Source: Streptomyces sp. NBC_00820 | Lineage (GTDB): Bacteria; Actinomycetota; Actinomycetes; Streptomycetales; Streptomycetaceae | Assembly (NCBI RefSeq): GCF_036347055.1 | Contig: NZ_CP108882.1 | Span: forward strand, 2,431,001 to 2,495,000 | Length of the DNA stretch: 64,000 nt | Reading direction: 5' to 3' | Shown: one piece after another, positions 17,103 through 25,524 of the stretch | How the letters are laid out: every line of letters starts with the position of its first letter | Numbering within the stretch: position 1 is the first letter of the stretch | Notes under the pieces: generated by a model | What the model was told of the DNA's origin: nothing | What the model saw: the letters and a program-made list of their open reading frames with translations, nothing else | Databases searched by the model: none | Position numbers and translations under genes: made by a program

Positions 17103-18287
17103 ATGCCAGATCTGCACCCTGACGCGTCCAAGGGGCTACGGGCACCCCTCCCCACTCTCATACTCGACACGTGCGTGGTAACCACGCTGCCGTGGAACAG
17201 CACGATCTGGGAGCTGTTCCGCGCTGTTCGTACTGCCGGGCTTCAGCGGATAGCCATTCCCGAGATGGTCCTTATGGAACTGCTCGCCCAGCGAAGCCGA
17301 GAGTACGACTCGGCGTGCAAGAAGGCGTATGCGGCTCACGAGGCGTTGTGGAAGCTCCAGTTCGTAGAGAACGAGGCGTTCCATCACTTTCCCGCCGTCT
17401 ATAGCCCGCAGGACTACCTGAAGCGGTGGGAGGAGATCTACCGAACGACCCTGGAAGTCCTGCCCCTAAGCCGTGAGGCCGCCGTTGAAGGCCTCCGCCG
17501 CGAGGCCTACCGGCTGCGGCCGGCCCGGGCGAACGGGAAGGGGGCCGTGGGCAGCAGAGACGCGGCCATCTGGATGACCGTCCTGGAACAAGCGAAGGGC
17601 GACTCCTCCGGTTCAGTCTGCTTCGTCAGCAAAAACACCGATGACTTCGGCCCGAACGGGATCCTGTACCCGGACATGGCCGAGGAAGTGAAGCTCGCGG
17701 GCCTGGATGTCGAATACCTCACCAGTCTCGACGAAGCGCTGAACCGGATCAGCCGCCGCGAAGTCCTTTCTCACGACGACCCGGACCTGACCGAACGGCT
17801 CTCTTCCCTCGTAGCGGCGAACGTTTTCACGGCGTCCATCTACAACGGCCTGGTGGGGCAGTCGGTGGCCGGCGCGGCAGTCGATTTTGACGACGAGGAC
17901 CCCTTCGCCGAATGGGAGACCCATTGGGAAGCCTTGACGATCCGTATGCTCTATTCGATGGACTGGCGTGACGAGGTTGCGTACTCCACCGGGACGACCA
18001 CGGCCGAGCCGGTTCGGACCCTGGCCGCTACCTTGAGCCTCTTCGTCGGCGGCGAAGCGCAGCGTTGGACGCAGCGCATGGGGACTGGTGCCCCCGAGCC
18101 CGTGGCCTTCGCCATCGACGTCAGGATCCTGATGGGCCCCCACTCCGTCAGCGTCGCTTCGGTCAGCGACCCTAGGCCCTTCACCAGCACGGAGGAGGCT
18201 ACGGCCTCCGCCGCGGCAGCAGCTTTGCTGTCATCCGATTGGGGAACCCCACCTCTCCACCTCTTTGAACAGCAGGAAGAGCTGTAG
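17103..18287 (+). CDS. PIN-domain (DUF4935-like) protein, 394 aa
   Basis: ATG 17103 is used; an upstream in-frame start exists at 17073. The N-terminal ~210 residues have the PIN RNase layout: LILDTCVV with the first Asp, EMVLMELLAQRS with an acidic residue on the next helix, GSRDAAIW with the third, and VCFVSKNTDDFG with the fourth. The long spacing is typical of the DUF4935 group. The C-terminal ~180 residues have no recognised fold. It is a stand-alone gene with its own palindrome upstream and no antitoxin-sized neighbour. A role as RNase or defence effector is inferred. Confidence 0.75.
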   Translation: MPDLHPDASKGLRAPLPTLILDTCVVTTLPWNSTIWELFRAVRTAGLQRIAIPEMVLMELLAQRSREYDSACKKAYAAHEALWKLQFVENEAFHHFPAVYSPQDYLKRWEEIYRTTLEVLPLSREAAVEGLRREAYRLRPARANGKGAVGSRDAAIWMTVLEQAKGDSSGSVCFVSKNTDDFGPNGILYPDMAEEVKLAGLDVEYLTSLDEALNRISRREVLSHDDPDLTERLSSLVAANVFTASIYNGLVGQSVAGAAVDFDDEDPFAEWETHWEALTIRMLYSMDWRDEVAYSTGTTTAEPVRTLAATLSLFVGGEAQRWTQRMGTGAPEPVAFAIDVRILMGPHSVSVASVSDPRPFTSTEEATASAAAAALLSSDWGTPPLHLFEQQEEL

Positions 18288-18316
18288 GCCGCCTCCTGTT
18301 CCGCCAGCTCTGATGC

Positions 18317-18342
18317 CCAGGGTCCGTGCGAGCGACCCCTGG
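18317..18342. terminator. Possible hairpin between convergent genes
   Basis: CCAGGGTC at 18317-18324 pairs with GACCCCTGG at 18334-18342 with one bulge, 30 bp after the PIN gene. The rest of 18288-18568 shows no credible reading frame. Confidence 0.4.
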
Positions 18343-18568
18343 TGTCGACAACGAGGGCCGCCAACGTTGCCTTGCATCGGAGCGGACAGGTAGCTGTCGG
18401 CTTCGCGGACCGGTGTCGGTGTGCAGGGCCTGGACGGCGGCCGTGCCGAACCGGTCCCCCGCGATGGTCTGGTCCGGCAGGCTTAAGCGCCGGGAAACAC
18501 CCAACATCCCAGCGCTCTTTCCCCCCGGAACGCCTCAGGCCCGTCGTCGGCAACGCCTTGACAGCCGG

Positions 18569-19156
18569 TCATCCATCGGCTTCGACGGACGCCTCATAGG
18601 CCCACGCGCTGCCGGTCTGCCGATACTCCTCGACGGGGATCGGGGTGACACCTTTCCGCATACGGACGGAGTACAGCCGACCTTCGAGGTGATCAATCTC
18701 GTGCTGGACGAGGCGGGCCAGGCCGCGCTCGTAGACCGTGGTCACGGTGTCCCCGTCGAGGTTGCTGGTCTCGACGGTGATCCGCCGGGGGCGGGGCACC
18801 AGGCCGCGCACGTCGAAAAAGCTGAGGCAGCCTTCGTAATGCTCATCCGTCTCGTCGGATGCCTCGACAATGCGCGCGTTGAGCAGGACGATCGCGCCGA
18901 CGCCGGGCTCGGGGGGCTGCACGACGGCGGCAGCGCGGCCGATGCCGATCTGGGGGGCGGCGATGCCCATGCCCTTCGCGAACGTGTGGACCCCGGCCAC
19001 GCGCTCCATGGAGGCGAAGAGGCTCTCCATTGCACGCTCAGCGGCTTCTCGTTCGGCAGGGAGGTCGAAGGGACGGGTCGGTTCGGCGAGGATCGGGGCG
19101 CCCTCCTGGACGACGCCGAGGTTCCGCATCTGCTCGCTGGGCCGAACTTCTCTCAC
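18569..19156 (-). CDS. def: Peptide deformylase
   Basis: All three deformylase motifs are present in order: GIAAPQIGIG, EGCLSF (metal-ligand Cys) and HEIDHLEG (HExxH). The enzyme removes formyl groups from nascent N-terminal Met using Fe2+ or a similar metal in the cytoplasm. GTG 19156 is preferred: AGGGG lies 5 bp upstream, and it gives the usual ~195 residues. The open frame continues upstream to 19282 with low-complexity sequence. An extra deformylase on an accessory region can give resistance to inhibitors such as actinonin, but nothing here proves that. The gap 19157-19448 holds no gene I can support. Confidence 0.88.
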   Translation of the reverse strand: MREVRPSEQMRNLGVVQEGAPILAEPTRPFDLPAEREAAERAMESLFASMERVAGVHTFAKGMGIAAPQIGIGRAAAVVQPPEPGVGAIVLLNARIVEASDETDEHYEGCLSFFDVRGLVPRPRRITVETSNLDGDTVTTVYERGLARLVQHEIDHLEGRLYSVRMRKGVTPIPVEEYRQTGSAWAYEASVEADG

Positions 19157-19448
19157 CTGAACCCCTGTTCCTGGACTTGCCGTTCGGGCACTGGCACCCT
19201 GACGCGCCACTCCAGACGATAGCGAGGGTGCAGGACCGGCTCCCCGGTCGGCCAGGAGAAACCGTGCCCCCGTCTCGCTCACGCCTGGTGGGCGCGGTGC
19301 GCAGCGGGGATGCCTCGGCAGTCATGGACGTCTCGGTGCCCCACACGGGAACTCACCCAGGCCCGGTGCCGGAGATCGGCGCAGCTGAGGTCCCGGCAGA
19401 TCTTCCTCAGAGCCCATATCGACCTCAACCGCTCCATGGGCGTGATGG

Positions 19449-20786
19449 TCAGGAGGACTTGAGGGCGGCGATGTGCCGTGCGCGCTCTTCAAGTTCACGT
19501 ACGCCGGTAACACGGCGGTAGGTGGGGAGTGCCTTGAGCATGGTCTGGAGGTGTTGGTCGCCTCGGGCTGAGGAGATCGTCAGGTGTTCGTCGAGGAAGA
19601 CGCCCCAGGTGGCGCAGGCGGCTTCGACGTGTCGCATGCGCAGCTGGCGTTCGGCGATCACGCCGAGGCAGTGCAGGCGCCCTTGGCGCTCCAGTGGGGA
19701 GCGGGCGGCGTTCGAGCGGCGCAGGGAGGTGATGGAGCCGGCCTGGTCTCCGAGGTGCCAGCGGACGTGTGCTTCGTGGAAGTGGAAGGCGGCGGTGTCG
19801 TAGCCGCCCACGGCGTCCCGTCGGTTGTCGGCGCGGGAGAGCGCTGTCTCAGTCTCGCGTAGCCGGTTGACGGCTGTGTGCCGGTCGCCGGTCATCGCGG
19901 CGGCTGCGGCTTGCTGGCCGCGGAGGAACGCCACCAGGCGGGGGCCTGCGGCGGGTGCGGCCTCGGCTGCGGCGTCGGCGAGTTCCAGGCCCTTGGCTCC
20001 GTGACCGAGGTGGGTGGCTTGCAGGCTCATCCCGCGCAGCGTGCGGCAGTAGGTGACGTGGTCGTTAGCGGCGGCGGCGAGTTTGAGAGCACGTAGGTAG
20101 TACCTCTGCCCGAGGCCCTGCTGGTCCTCATACATCGCCATCCAGCCGGTGAGGTAGACCATGTCGGCGATGGCCGCTTTCATCTCGCGCACGACCTGGT
20201 TGGGTCCGCTTGCGCGCAGGTAGCGGCCGCCGCTGTTCGCCAGGAACGCGGCGGCCATCGGCCGGGCGTGGCCCGCGCCGACCTGGTCGAGGATGTCGGC
20301 GACCTTGTCGGTCATGGTGCGGACGGTGTCGACGTCGGGCCGGCCGATGTGCACCGTCCGGCCGGCGGTCACTGCTTCCACTCGCTCGTCGACTTCGTCC
20401 TCGAACCGTGGCACGGCCAACGCGGCGGCGTACATGCCGGTTTTCAGGACGCCGCGGCGTGAGGGGTCCATGTCTGCTCGGCTCAGGTCGATCACGTCCC
20501 CCACCACGTCGTACCCGTCGGCCGGCTCGGTCGGCCAGCCGATCTCCGTGCACGTTACGGGGCGTGCGAGCAGTCGCGAGAGTGCCTCGGTGATGGCCGG
20601 GCGCGCTTCTGGCTTCGGTACGGATCCGGCGAGCCAGTGGGACACGCTCGTCTTGTCGTAGTGCAGTTGGACTCCCAGCTCGCGTCCGATCACGTTGACC
20701 TTGCGTGCGAGCTGGGCGTTTCCGATACCTCCCGCCTGCATTAGGGCTGCAAGAGCTGTGTTCGGTGTTCGTGGCCGCCGTGTCAT
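19449..20786 (-). CDS. XRE-type regulator with TPR-like C-terminus, 445 aa
   Basis: Residues 1-75 hold a diverged XRE helix-turn-helix (NAQLARKVNVIGRELG ... DKTSVSHWLAGSVPKPEARP). Residues 140-440 are an all-helical, alanine-rich region with TPR-like helix pairs (YYLRALKLAAAANDHVTYCRTLRGMSLQATHLG). This architecture is common in Streptomyces and usually controls adjacent genes. It is divergent from the recombinase-like gene at 20977 across a 190-bp space with a 9-bp-stem hairpin, so it probably regulates that transcript and the enzymes beyond. Confidence 0.85.
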   Translation of the reverse strand: MTRRPRTPNTALAALMQAGGIGNAQLARKVNVIGRELGVQLHYDKTSVSHWLAGSVPKPEARPAITEALSRLLARPVTCTEIGWPTEPADGYDVVGDVIDLSRADMDPSRRGVLKTGMYAAALAVPRFEDEVDERVEAVTAGRTVHIGRPDVDTVRTMTDKVADILDQVGAGHARPMAAAFLANSGGRYLRASGPNQVVREMKAAIADMVYLTGWMAMYEDQQGLGQRYYLRALKLAAAANDHVTYCRTLRGMSLQATHLGHGAKGLELADAAAEAAPAAGPRLVAFLRGQQAAAAAMTGDRHTAVNRLRETETALSRADNRRDAVGGYDTAAFHFHEAHVRWHLGDQAGSITSLRRSNAARSPLERQGRLHCLGVIAERQLRMRHVEAACATWGVFLDEHLTISSARGDQHLQTMLKALPTYRRVTGVRELEERARHIAALKSS

Positions 20787-20914
20787 GGATGACCCCCGAG
20801 TGCGTTCAACCAGTTCAACCTTGCCTTCACTCTCCTCCCTTACCCGTTACTGCGTAGAGGGGTTGAGTGATTACCGGCCGTTCGGTGTTCGCGTCCTGGA
20901 CGGCCGTTGACTGT

Positions 20915-20946
20915 CCGGTCCGCTCCCACCCCCGAGGGCGGACCGG
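20915..20946. promoter_or_regulatory. Inverted repeat in divergent promoter region
   Basis: CCGGTCCGC at 20915-20923 and GCGGACCGG at 20938-20946 form a perfect 9-bp inverted repeat with a 14-bp spacer, between the XRE-TPR regulator and the + strand operon. A related block, GTTCGGTGTTCG, occurs at about 20758 and again at about 20879. These are candidate operator sites. Confidence 0.45.
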
Positions 20947-20976
20947 GCGCCAAGGACGACGAAGAGGCCGATCACG

Positions 20977-21390
20977 ATGACGAAGACGTCAGGCGACCGG
21001 GAGGCAACTGCCGTTGCTGGCTGCCGCGATGAGGGCGCCGCTGTGCTGTACGTGTGCGCGGAGCGGAGCAAGCTCACCCCGGGGTTCTTGGCCGCCCGCG
21101 CTGAATCCGAGGGCCGTGCCGTCGCGCAGGCGCAGGGGCTGAGGATCACGGACGTGATCACGGACGCGTTCGGCGAGCCGGACCCGTGCCGCCGCGAGGG
21201 CTGGCTGAAGGTCCGGGAACTGGCGGAGTCCGGCACGGTCGCCGTGGTGATGGTGCGGTGGCCCACGTGCATCGCACCGGACAGCGCACCCGATCTGCGG
21301 CACCGCGAGATCGGGTGGCTACGGGAGCGCGGAGTGCGGGTGCGCTACTCGTGGGCGCCCCTGGCGGCGAACACCGGCGAGGCCCCGTGA
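20977..21390 (+). CDS. Serine-recombinase-like N-terminal domain protein, 137 aa
   Basis: ATG with GAAGAGG at 9 bp. The fold order matches the catalytic domain of resolvases: VLYVCAERS, a long helix with VAQAQGLRITDVITDAFGEPDP, a helix (GWLKVRELAESG) and VAVVMVRWPTCIAPD ... REIGWLRERGVRVRYSW. The usual Tyr-x-Arg-x-Ser catalytic strand is changed to YVCAER, and no DNA-binding C-terminal domain follows, so recombination activity is unlikely. Such stand-alone domains occur next to XRE-TPR regulators in Streptomyces. Confidence 0.7.
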   Translation: MTKTSGDREATAVAGCRDEGAAVLYVCAERSKLTPGFLAARAESEGRAVAQAQGLRITDVITDAFGEPDPCRREGWLKVRELAESGTVAVVMVRWPTCIAPDSAPDLRHREIGWLRERGVRVRYSWAPLAANTGEAP

Positions 21391-21464
21391 GCGCCACGCC
21401 CACGCTGCCGGCTGTCGGCCGGGCCGGCGCACGCAACCACAGCGGCCCGCGGTTCACGTCATGA
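21387..21464 (+). CDS. Possible 25-aa coupled peptide
   Basis: GTG 21387 overlaps the previous stop (GTGA), and its own stop overlaps the next ATG (ATGA). The peptide is polar and basic (SATPTLPAVGRAGARNHSG). The only support is the double overlap, which is typical of real coupled genes here. Confidence 0.4.
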   Translation: MSATPTLPAVGRAGARNHSGPRFTS

Positions 21465-21583
21465 CGGGACGCCGCCGAATCTCCCGACGGCGAGGTGGAC
21501 CGCCGTGGTGGGCCTGGTGGCAGACGTGGGCCCTCGGCTGCGCGCTCGTGGTCCTGGTGCTCATCGTGGTCTACCCCCGCTGA
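21461..21583 (+). CDS. 40-aa single-TM membrane protein
   Basis: ATG 21461 to TGA 21583. The N-terminus is strongly basic (TGRRRISRRRGG), followed by PPWWAWWQTW and one hydrophobic helix (LGCALVVLVLIVVY). The positive-inside rule puts the N-terminus in the cytoplasm. It is coupled to the mini-gene before it and lies in the operon controlled by the XRE-TPR regulator. It is too short for most gene callers. Function unknown. Confidence 0.6.
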   Translation: MTGRRRISRRRGGPPWWAWWQTWALGCALVVLVLIVVYPR

Positions 21584-21685
21584 ACCCCTCGGTGAGGCCG
21601 GGCACGTCACCTCTGCCTCACCGACAACGCTCCCCCGGGACCGTGGTCATCCCGACCGTGCCCCCTGCCGTTAGAGGAGGACTCC

Positions 21686-23512
21686 ATGCCAGCACCCACC
21701 CCGTCCACGGCGGCCGCACGGCCGGCCGCTGCGTCGTCACGGACCAGCCGGGCCCGAGTGCCCTCACCGCAACCGCTCCCGGATGCCCGGAACGGAGGCC
21801 CGGGAACGGCCGCGGCGATCGCGGCTCAGGTGGCCGGGCTGCACGGACCGGAGGCCGCGCGGATGGCGCCATGCCTGGCGCTGGGCATCTTCGAGCGCGT
21901 CGGTTCGAACTGGCTCAGCGACTCGCTGCGGCCGGTGATGCCCCAGCACAACGAACCCTTCCGGCAGCAACTCGGCAGGGAACACCCGCTGTCCCCGTGC
22001 AACCAGGTCCCGGTCGACCTGCGCGGGGTTGCACTCAGCGCACTGGGCAGGCACCACCTGGCCTGCGCGGTGAGCGACCTCTACGGCCGGCCGCGGCACC
22101 TGGTGAAGGAGACGAACCTGTTCTTCGCCACGGACAGCGTGCTCGAGTTACTGCCCCACTCCCCGGTCGTGGTCCTCACACGGGCCCCGCTCGGCATCGC
22201 CTCCTCGTTCGAGCGCGGCCGCCTGTGGAACCGGTGGACGTACGGGGCGCGGTACACCCAGGTAGCGGCGACCGCGCGCTCGCCGCGCTGGCAGAACTTC
22301 GCGCCGCTGGTACCCCTGGACGATCCCGCCCCGCCCATCGCGCTGGGTCGCCTGATCGCACTCAACGCCCTGCTGCTGGCCCGTGGGCTGGTCGACTCGG
22401 GCCGAGAGTTCACCGTGGTGCCCTACGAGCAGCACGTCGACGACCGGCCGGCGGTCCTCAACAGCCTGTCCCGGCACCTGGGAATCATGCTTCCCTCCGA
22501 GGGCCCCTCGCCCGAGACCGGCTCTCGCGCCGTGGTGGATTCGACGTTCGCCACCACCAGCGGCAAGACCGAACTGGTCGCCGAAGTCGACTCCACCACG
22601 GCGAACCTGGTGACCAGCCACGCCGCCACCACGCTGGCGGCCGCCCGCCACGTCCTGGAGGACCGGGTCACGAACACCGCGGCCGGGTGGCTGGCCGGTG
22701 ACGACCGATACGAGCTACGCGCGCCCTCCCCCCGCCGCCGGGCGTCCTCGCGGGCACAGACGCCGGCGCGGCCTGTGCCGCGGCCGGCCTACCAACTGGT
22801 GGCGGACGGGGTGTCGTGGCGGAACCAGCTGGTCACCAATGCGGAGATGGCGGACCTGCTGACCCTGCTGCACGCGGCCGGACTGCCGAACTCCCACCTG
22901 GGAACGAACTTGTTGGTCTGCCCGATGCCGCACGAGCGAGGCGGGCGATTGCACTTCGACCGGCCGGCGCGGCGCTGGCGGGTGAGCACGGGCTACGAGA
23001 CGCACCCGGCGTACTGGGTCACCTGGCTCGGGGCAGCCACCGTGGCGGCCTGGCTCGGTGCGCGGCTGCCCTCCCGGGCGGAGGCCGCCCAGGCCACCAC
23101 CGGCGCGCACGCCTACAACTGCGACTACCTGGTAGGCGACACATGTCCGGTGATGGAGCCCGGCCGCTCAGCGAGCGACGTGCACCACCTGGTCGGCAAC
23201 GTGCAGATCTGGTGCGGCGACGGCCCCACGCTTCCCTCGCCGGCACCAGTGCAACGGCACCTGTTCGGCGCGGCCTGGAACACCCCGGGCACCGACGACG
23301 CGATCACGGAGGTGCGCTCCCGCTACCTGCTGGGCTCCTCGCGCGGGGTCGGTGTCCGACCGGTGCGCGACGCGCAGACCACGGAATCGACGGCGCTCGG
23401 GGCGTGGGAACTCGCGCACCATCTCAACATCTGGCTGGACGGCCTGGACGACGGCCCGGCCCGCAGCTTGGGCGAGCTGGACCGTCTCCTCACCAGCGCG
23501 CTGGGCTCATAG
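21686..23512 (+). CDS. Sulfotransferase-like and SUMF1-like fusion, 608 aa
   Basis: ATG with GAGGAGG upstream. About residues 60-340 resemble a PAPS-dependent sulfotransferase: FERVGSNWLSDSLRP fits the 5'-phosphosulfate loop, and LTRAPLGIASSFERGRLWNRW fits the 3'-phosphate-binding segment. About residues 380-600 have the formylglycine-generating-enzyme/SUMF1 fold: HPAYWVTWLGAATVAAWLGARLP, YNCDY and VHHLVGNVQIWCGD. SUMF1-fold proteins include FGE, EgtB and PvdO-like enzymes; the copper Cys pair of FGE is not evident. A fusion of the two suggests modification of a sulfated or thiol-bearing small molecule; the substrate is unknown. It overlaps the convergent Nudix gene by 6 bp. Confidence 0.7.
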   Translation: MPAPTPSTAAARPAAASSRTSRARVPSPQPLPDARNGGPGTAAAIAAQVAGLHGPEAARMAPCLALGIFERVGSNWLSDSLRPVMPQHNEPFRQQLGREHPLSPCNQVPVDLRGVALSALGRHHLACAVSDLYGRPRHLVKETNLFFATDSVLELLPHSPVVVLTRAPLGIASSFERGRLWNRWTYGARYTQVAATARSPRWQNFAPLVPLDDPAPPIALGRLIALNALLLARGLVDSGREFTVVPYEQHVDDRPAVLNSLSRHLGIMLPSEGPSPETGSRAVVDSTFATTSGKTELVAEVDSTTANLVTSHAATTLAAARHVLEDRVTNTAAGWLAGDDRYELRAPSPRRRASSRAQTPARPVPRPAYQLVADGVSWRNQLVTNAEMADLLTLLHAAGLPNSHLGTNLLVCPMPHERGGRLHFDRPARRWRVSTGYETHPAYWVTWLGAATVAAWLGARLPSRAEAAQATTGAHAYNCDYLVGDTCPVMEPGRSASDVHHLVGNVQIWCGDGPTLPSPAPVQRHLFGAAWNTPGTDDAITEVRSRYLLGSSRGVGVRPVRDAQTTESTALGAWELAHHLNIWLDGLDDGPARSLGELDRLLTSALGS

Positions 23513-23935
23513 CCCGATCGCGGACTTCGGCCCCATGTACGAGCCAGCCCCCGGGAAGCCCTCCCGGCACAACTTCGTGAACGTCTCGCTGAAGCCCAGC
23601 TCCTGCAGGCGATCGAGCGGCACGAACTCGACCTTGCGGATCGGGCGCGTATCCGCGCCCTCCGTGACGACCCCGACCTGCCCACCGATCCGGCGGGCCT
23701 CGAAGGTGATGTGCACGACGTGCGCCGACGTGACGTCACACACGTACAGCAGTCGGCCCACCTCCACTTGGACGCCGGTCTCTTCTTGCATCTCCCTGGC
23801 CAGGGCGTCGGCGAGCGTCTCGCCGTTCTCGACCTTGCCTCCGGGCAGGGACCACGTGCGCGATCCCTCGGTGTCCTGGTCCAGCAGCAGAATCGCGTCG
23901 TCCTCGATGACGACGCCCGTTACGCGCGTATGCAT
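23507..23935 (-). CDS. Nudix hydrolase, 142 aa
   Basis: The Nudix box is complete: GGKVENGETLADALAREMQEETGV, with the expected Gly, Glu and REx2EE residues at about 33-55 (key residues G33, E38, R47, E50, E51 approximately). Length is typical of a single-domain hydrolase of nucleoside diphosphate derivatives. It is divergent from the GalU-like gene across 44 bp, which suggests shared control and a link to nucleotide-sugar metabolism. Confidence 0.85.
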   Translation of the reverse strand: MHTRVTGVVIEDDAILLLDQDTEGSRTWSLPGGKVENGETLADALAREMQEETGVQVEVGRLLYVCDVTSAHVVHITFEARRIGGQVGVVTEGADTRPIRKVEFVPLDRLQELGFSETFTKLCREGFPGAGSYMGPKSAIGL

Positions 23936-23979
23936 CCCGCAACGCTAGCGTTTGCCGACACCAGTCGAAGGGCGAATCC

Positions 23980-24828
23980 ATGAGCACCCAACCCGCAGGA
24001 GTGGTGATCGCGGCCGGAGGACTGGGGACCCGCGTCAACAACTGGTCTCCGTTCCTGCCCAAGGAGTTCCGGCCGGTGGGGGGTAGCCCTGGCCTCGTCC
24101 ACGTGCTGGCTGAAGCCGCCGCCACTGGGATCCAGCACGCCGTCGTGGTCCACCACCCCTACTACACACCGTTCATCGAGTGGACCCGCCAGCTCTTCGT
24201 CCCCGGCGCCCTGGCCCACTACCAGGAACTCGCCCAGCAACCCCAGCCCGCCGAGAGCCTGACCGACGACCTGCGAGTCGACTGGATCGCCCAGCGCGGC
24301 CGCTACGCCGACATCACCTCCGCACTCAACGGCTCCCAGCACTTACGCAGCGCCGACGTCTGCCTGGCCTTCTCCGACAACGTCGATCCCCACCGGACCG
24401 CCCTGAACGATCTGGTCGCCGCCACCGCCCCCGACACCCCCGCCGTGCTGGCCGCCCCGTTCAACTTCCGGTCCGCCCCCAGCCACGGCGTGATCATCTG
24501 CACCGGCACCGGACCGGTCCGCACCATGGCCGCGCTCGTGGAGAAACCCGATCCCCTTCACGCCAAACAGCTGGCCGCTGAACACGGACCCGACGCCCTC
24601 CGGCTACTCCTGGGCAGAGTCCGCCTCACACCGGGACTCCTGCACCACATGTCCGCAGCCGCACGCCGGACCATCACGGAGCCGCGGCTGTCGCTCGCCC
24701 TGGCCGCCTACGCTCGCCACCACCGCGTCGACGTCATCACCCACGAGACGCCCATGGTCGATCTCGGAGCCCCTGAGCCCGTGCGCACCGCCTCATGCAA
24801 CCAACCTGCCCTCCGGCAGCACTCATAG
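23980..24828 (+). CDS. GalU-like sugar-1-phosphate nucleotidyltransferase, 282 aa
   Basis: The N-terminus has the nucleotidyltransferase signature: VVIAAGGLGTRVNNWSPFLP followed by KEFRPVGGSPGLVHVLAEAA, which matches the UTP-glucose-1-phosphate uridylyltransferase group (AAGxGTR and PKE). The middle has a possible metal-binding Asp (CLAFSDNVDP) and a conserved-looking VEKPDP near residue 185. The protein is slightly shorter than GalU. It probably makes an NDP-sugar; the sugar is unknown. Region 24829-25119 downstream shows no gene. Confidence 0.75.
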   Translation: MSTQPAGVVIAAGGLGTRVNNWSPFLPKEFRPVGGSPGLVHVLAEAAATGIQHAVVVHHPYYTPFIEWTRQLFVPGALAHYQELAQQPQPAESLTDDLRVDWIAQRGRYADITSALNGSQHLRSADVCLAFSDNVDPHRTALNDLVAATAPDTPAVLAAPFNFRSAPSHGVIICTGTGPVRTMAALVEKPDPLHAKQLAAEHGPDALRLLLGRVRLTPGLLHHMSAAARRTITEPRLSLALAAYARHHRVDVITHETPMVDLGAPEPVRTASCNQPALRQHS

Positions 24829-25119
24829 CAGCGCTAGCGATCACACCGCAGACCACCCCTGCACTCGGCAGGTGCCCGGTCCGGCAGCGGCTCCGAAGAG
24901 TCGCCTCCTCCGCAAGCCGCCCTGACGACATCACGCATTCAAGGTCAATAGCTGCGAACACGCCTTCAGCAGCCATTTTCGGTCAGCGCCCTGCATTGCC
25001 CAGCCCCTGCTATGGCATGGCCAGTACAGTCAATCGGTTCTGGCGCGCGCAACGACCCCAACTAGGTCGCACCGACCCGCACGAGCGCGCCATCCGCCAG
25101 CCGAAGGGGGAACCGTCTT

Positions 25120-25524
25120 ATGTACGAAGAAGCAGTCATGGCCGTGAGTACAGGAGCTGCCAGCGGAGTCCTCTCCTACCTGCTCCAAGGCCAGGCCGAC
25201 GCTTTGCGCACTCGGATCTCGGCTATCTTCCGTCGCGGTGGCAGCCCTCAAGAGGAGACTGCTGCCCTACAGGTACTGAACGAGCAGGTGGCAGCCCTGG
25301 CCCGGCATGAAATCACGGGGCGCACTGTCACAGACGTCTGGACCGAACTGCTTGCCGCCTTTCTCCAGGCTCACCCCGACGCCCGAGCCGACATCGAGGA
25401 ACTCAAGACGACGGCACCGGCGAAGACGGTCAACATCGGCTCACAGCACAACCACGGTTCTGGAGCCTTCATCGGCAGCGACCACTACGGCGACATCAAC
25501 ATCAACACCCGAGACGACCGATGA
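25120..25524 (+). CDS. Small protein with Gly/Asp beta-motif, 134 aa
   Basis: ATG after GGGGGAACC. Residues 1-105 are helical (SGVLSYLLQGQADALRTRI; LQVLNEQVAALARHEITGRTV). The C-terminus carries GSGAFIGSDHYGDININ, almost the same as the N-terminal motif of the next protein. Such short, strand-forming motifs recur in actinobacterial conflict-system proteins, where they may mediate pairing; that link is from memory and uncertain. It overlaps the next gene by 4 bp. Confidence 0.65.
   Translation: MYEEAVMAVSTGAASGVLSYLLQGQADALRTRISAIFRRGGSPQEETAALQVLNEQVAALARHEITGRTVTDVWTELLAAFLQAHPDARADIEELKTTAPAKTVNIGSQHNHGSGAFIGSDHYGDININTRDDR

Noticed and set aside
18326..19222. 298-aa + strand frame
   Set aside because: Antisense to the peptide deformylase, which has all three family motifs.
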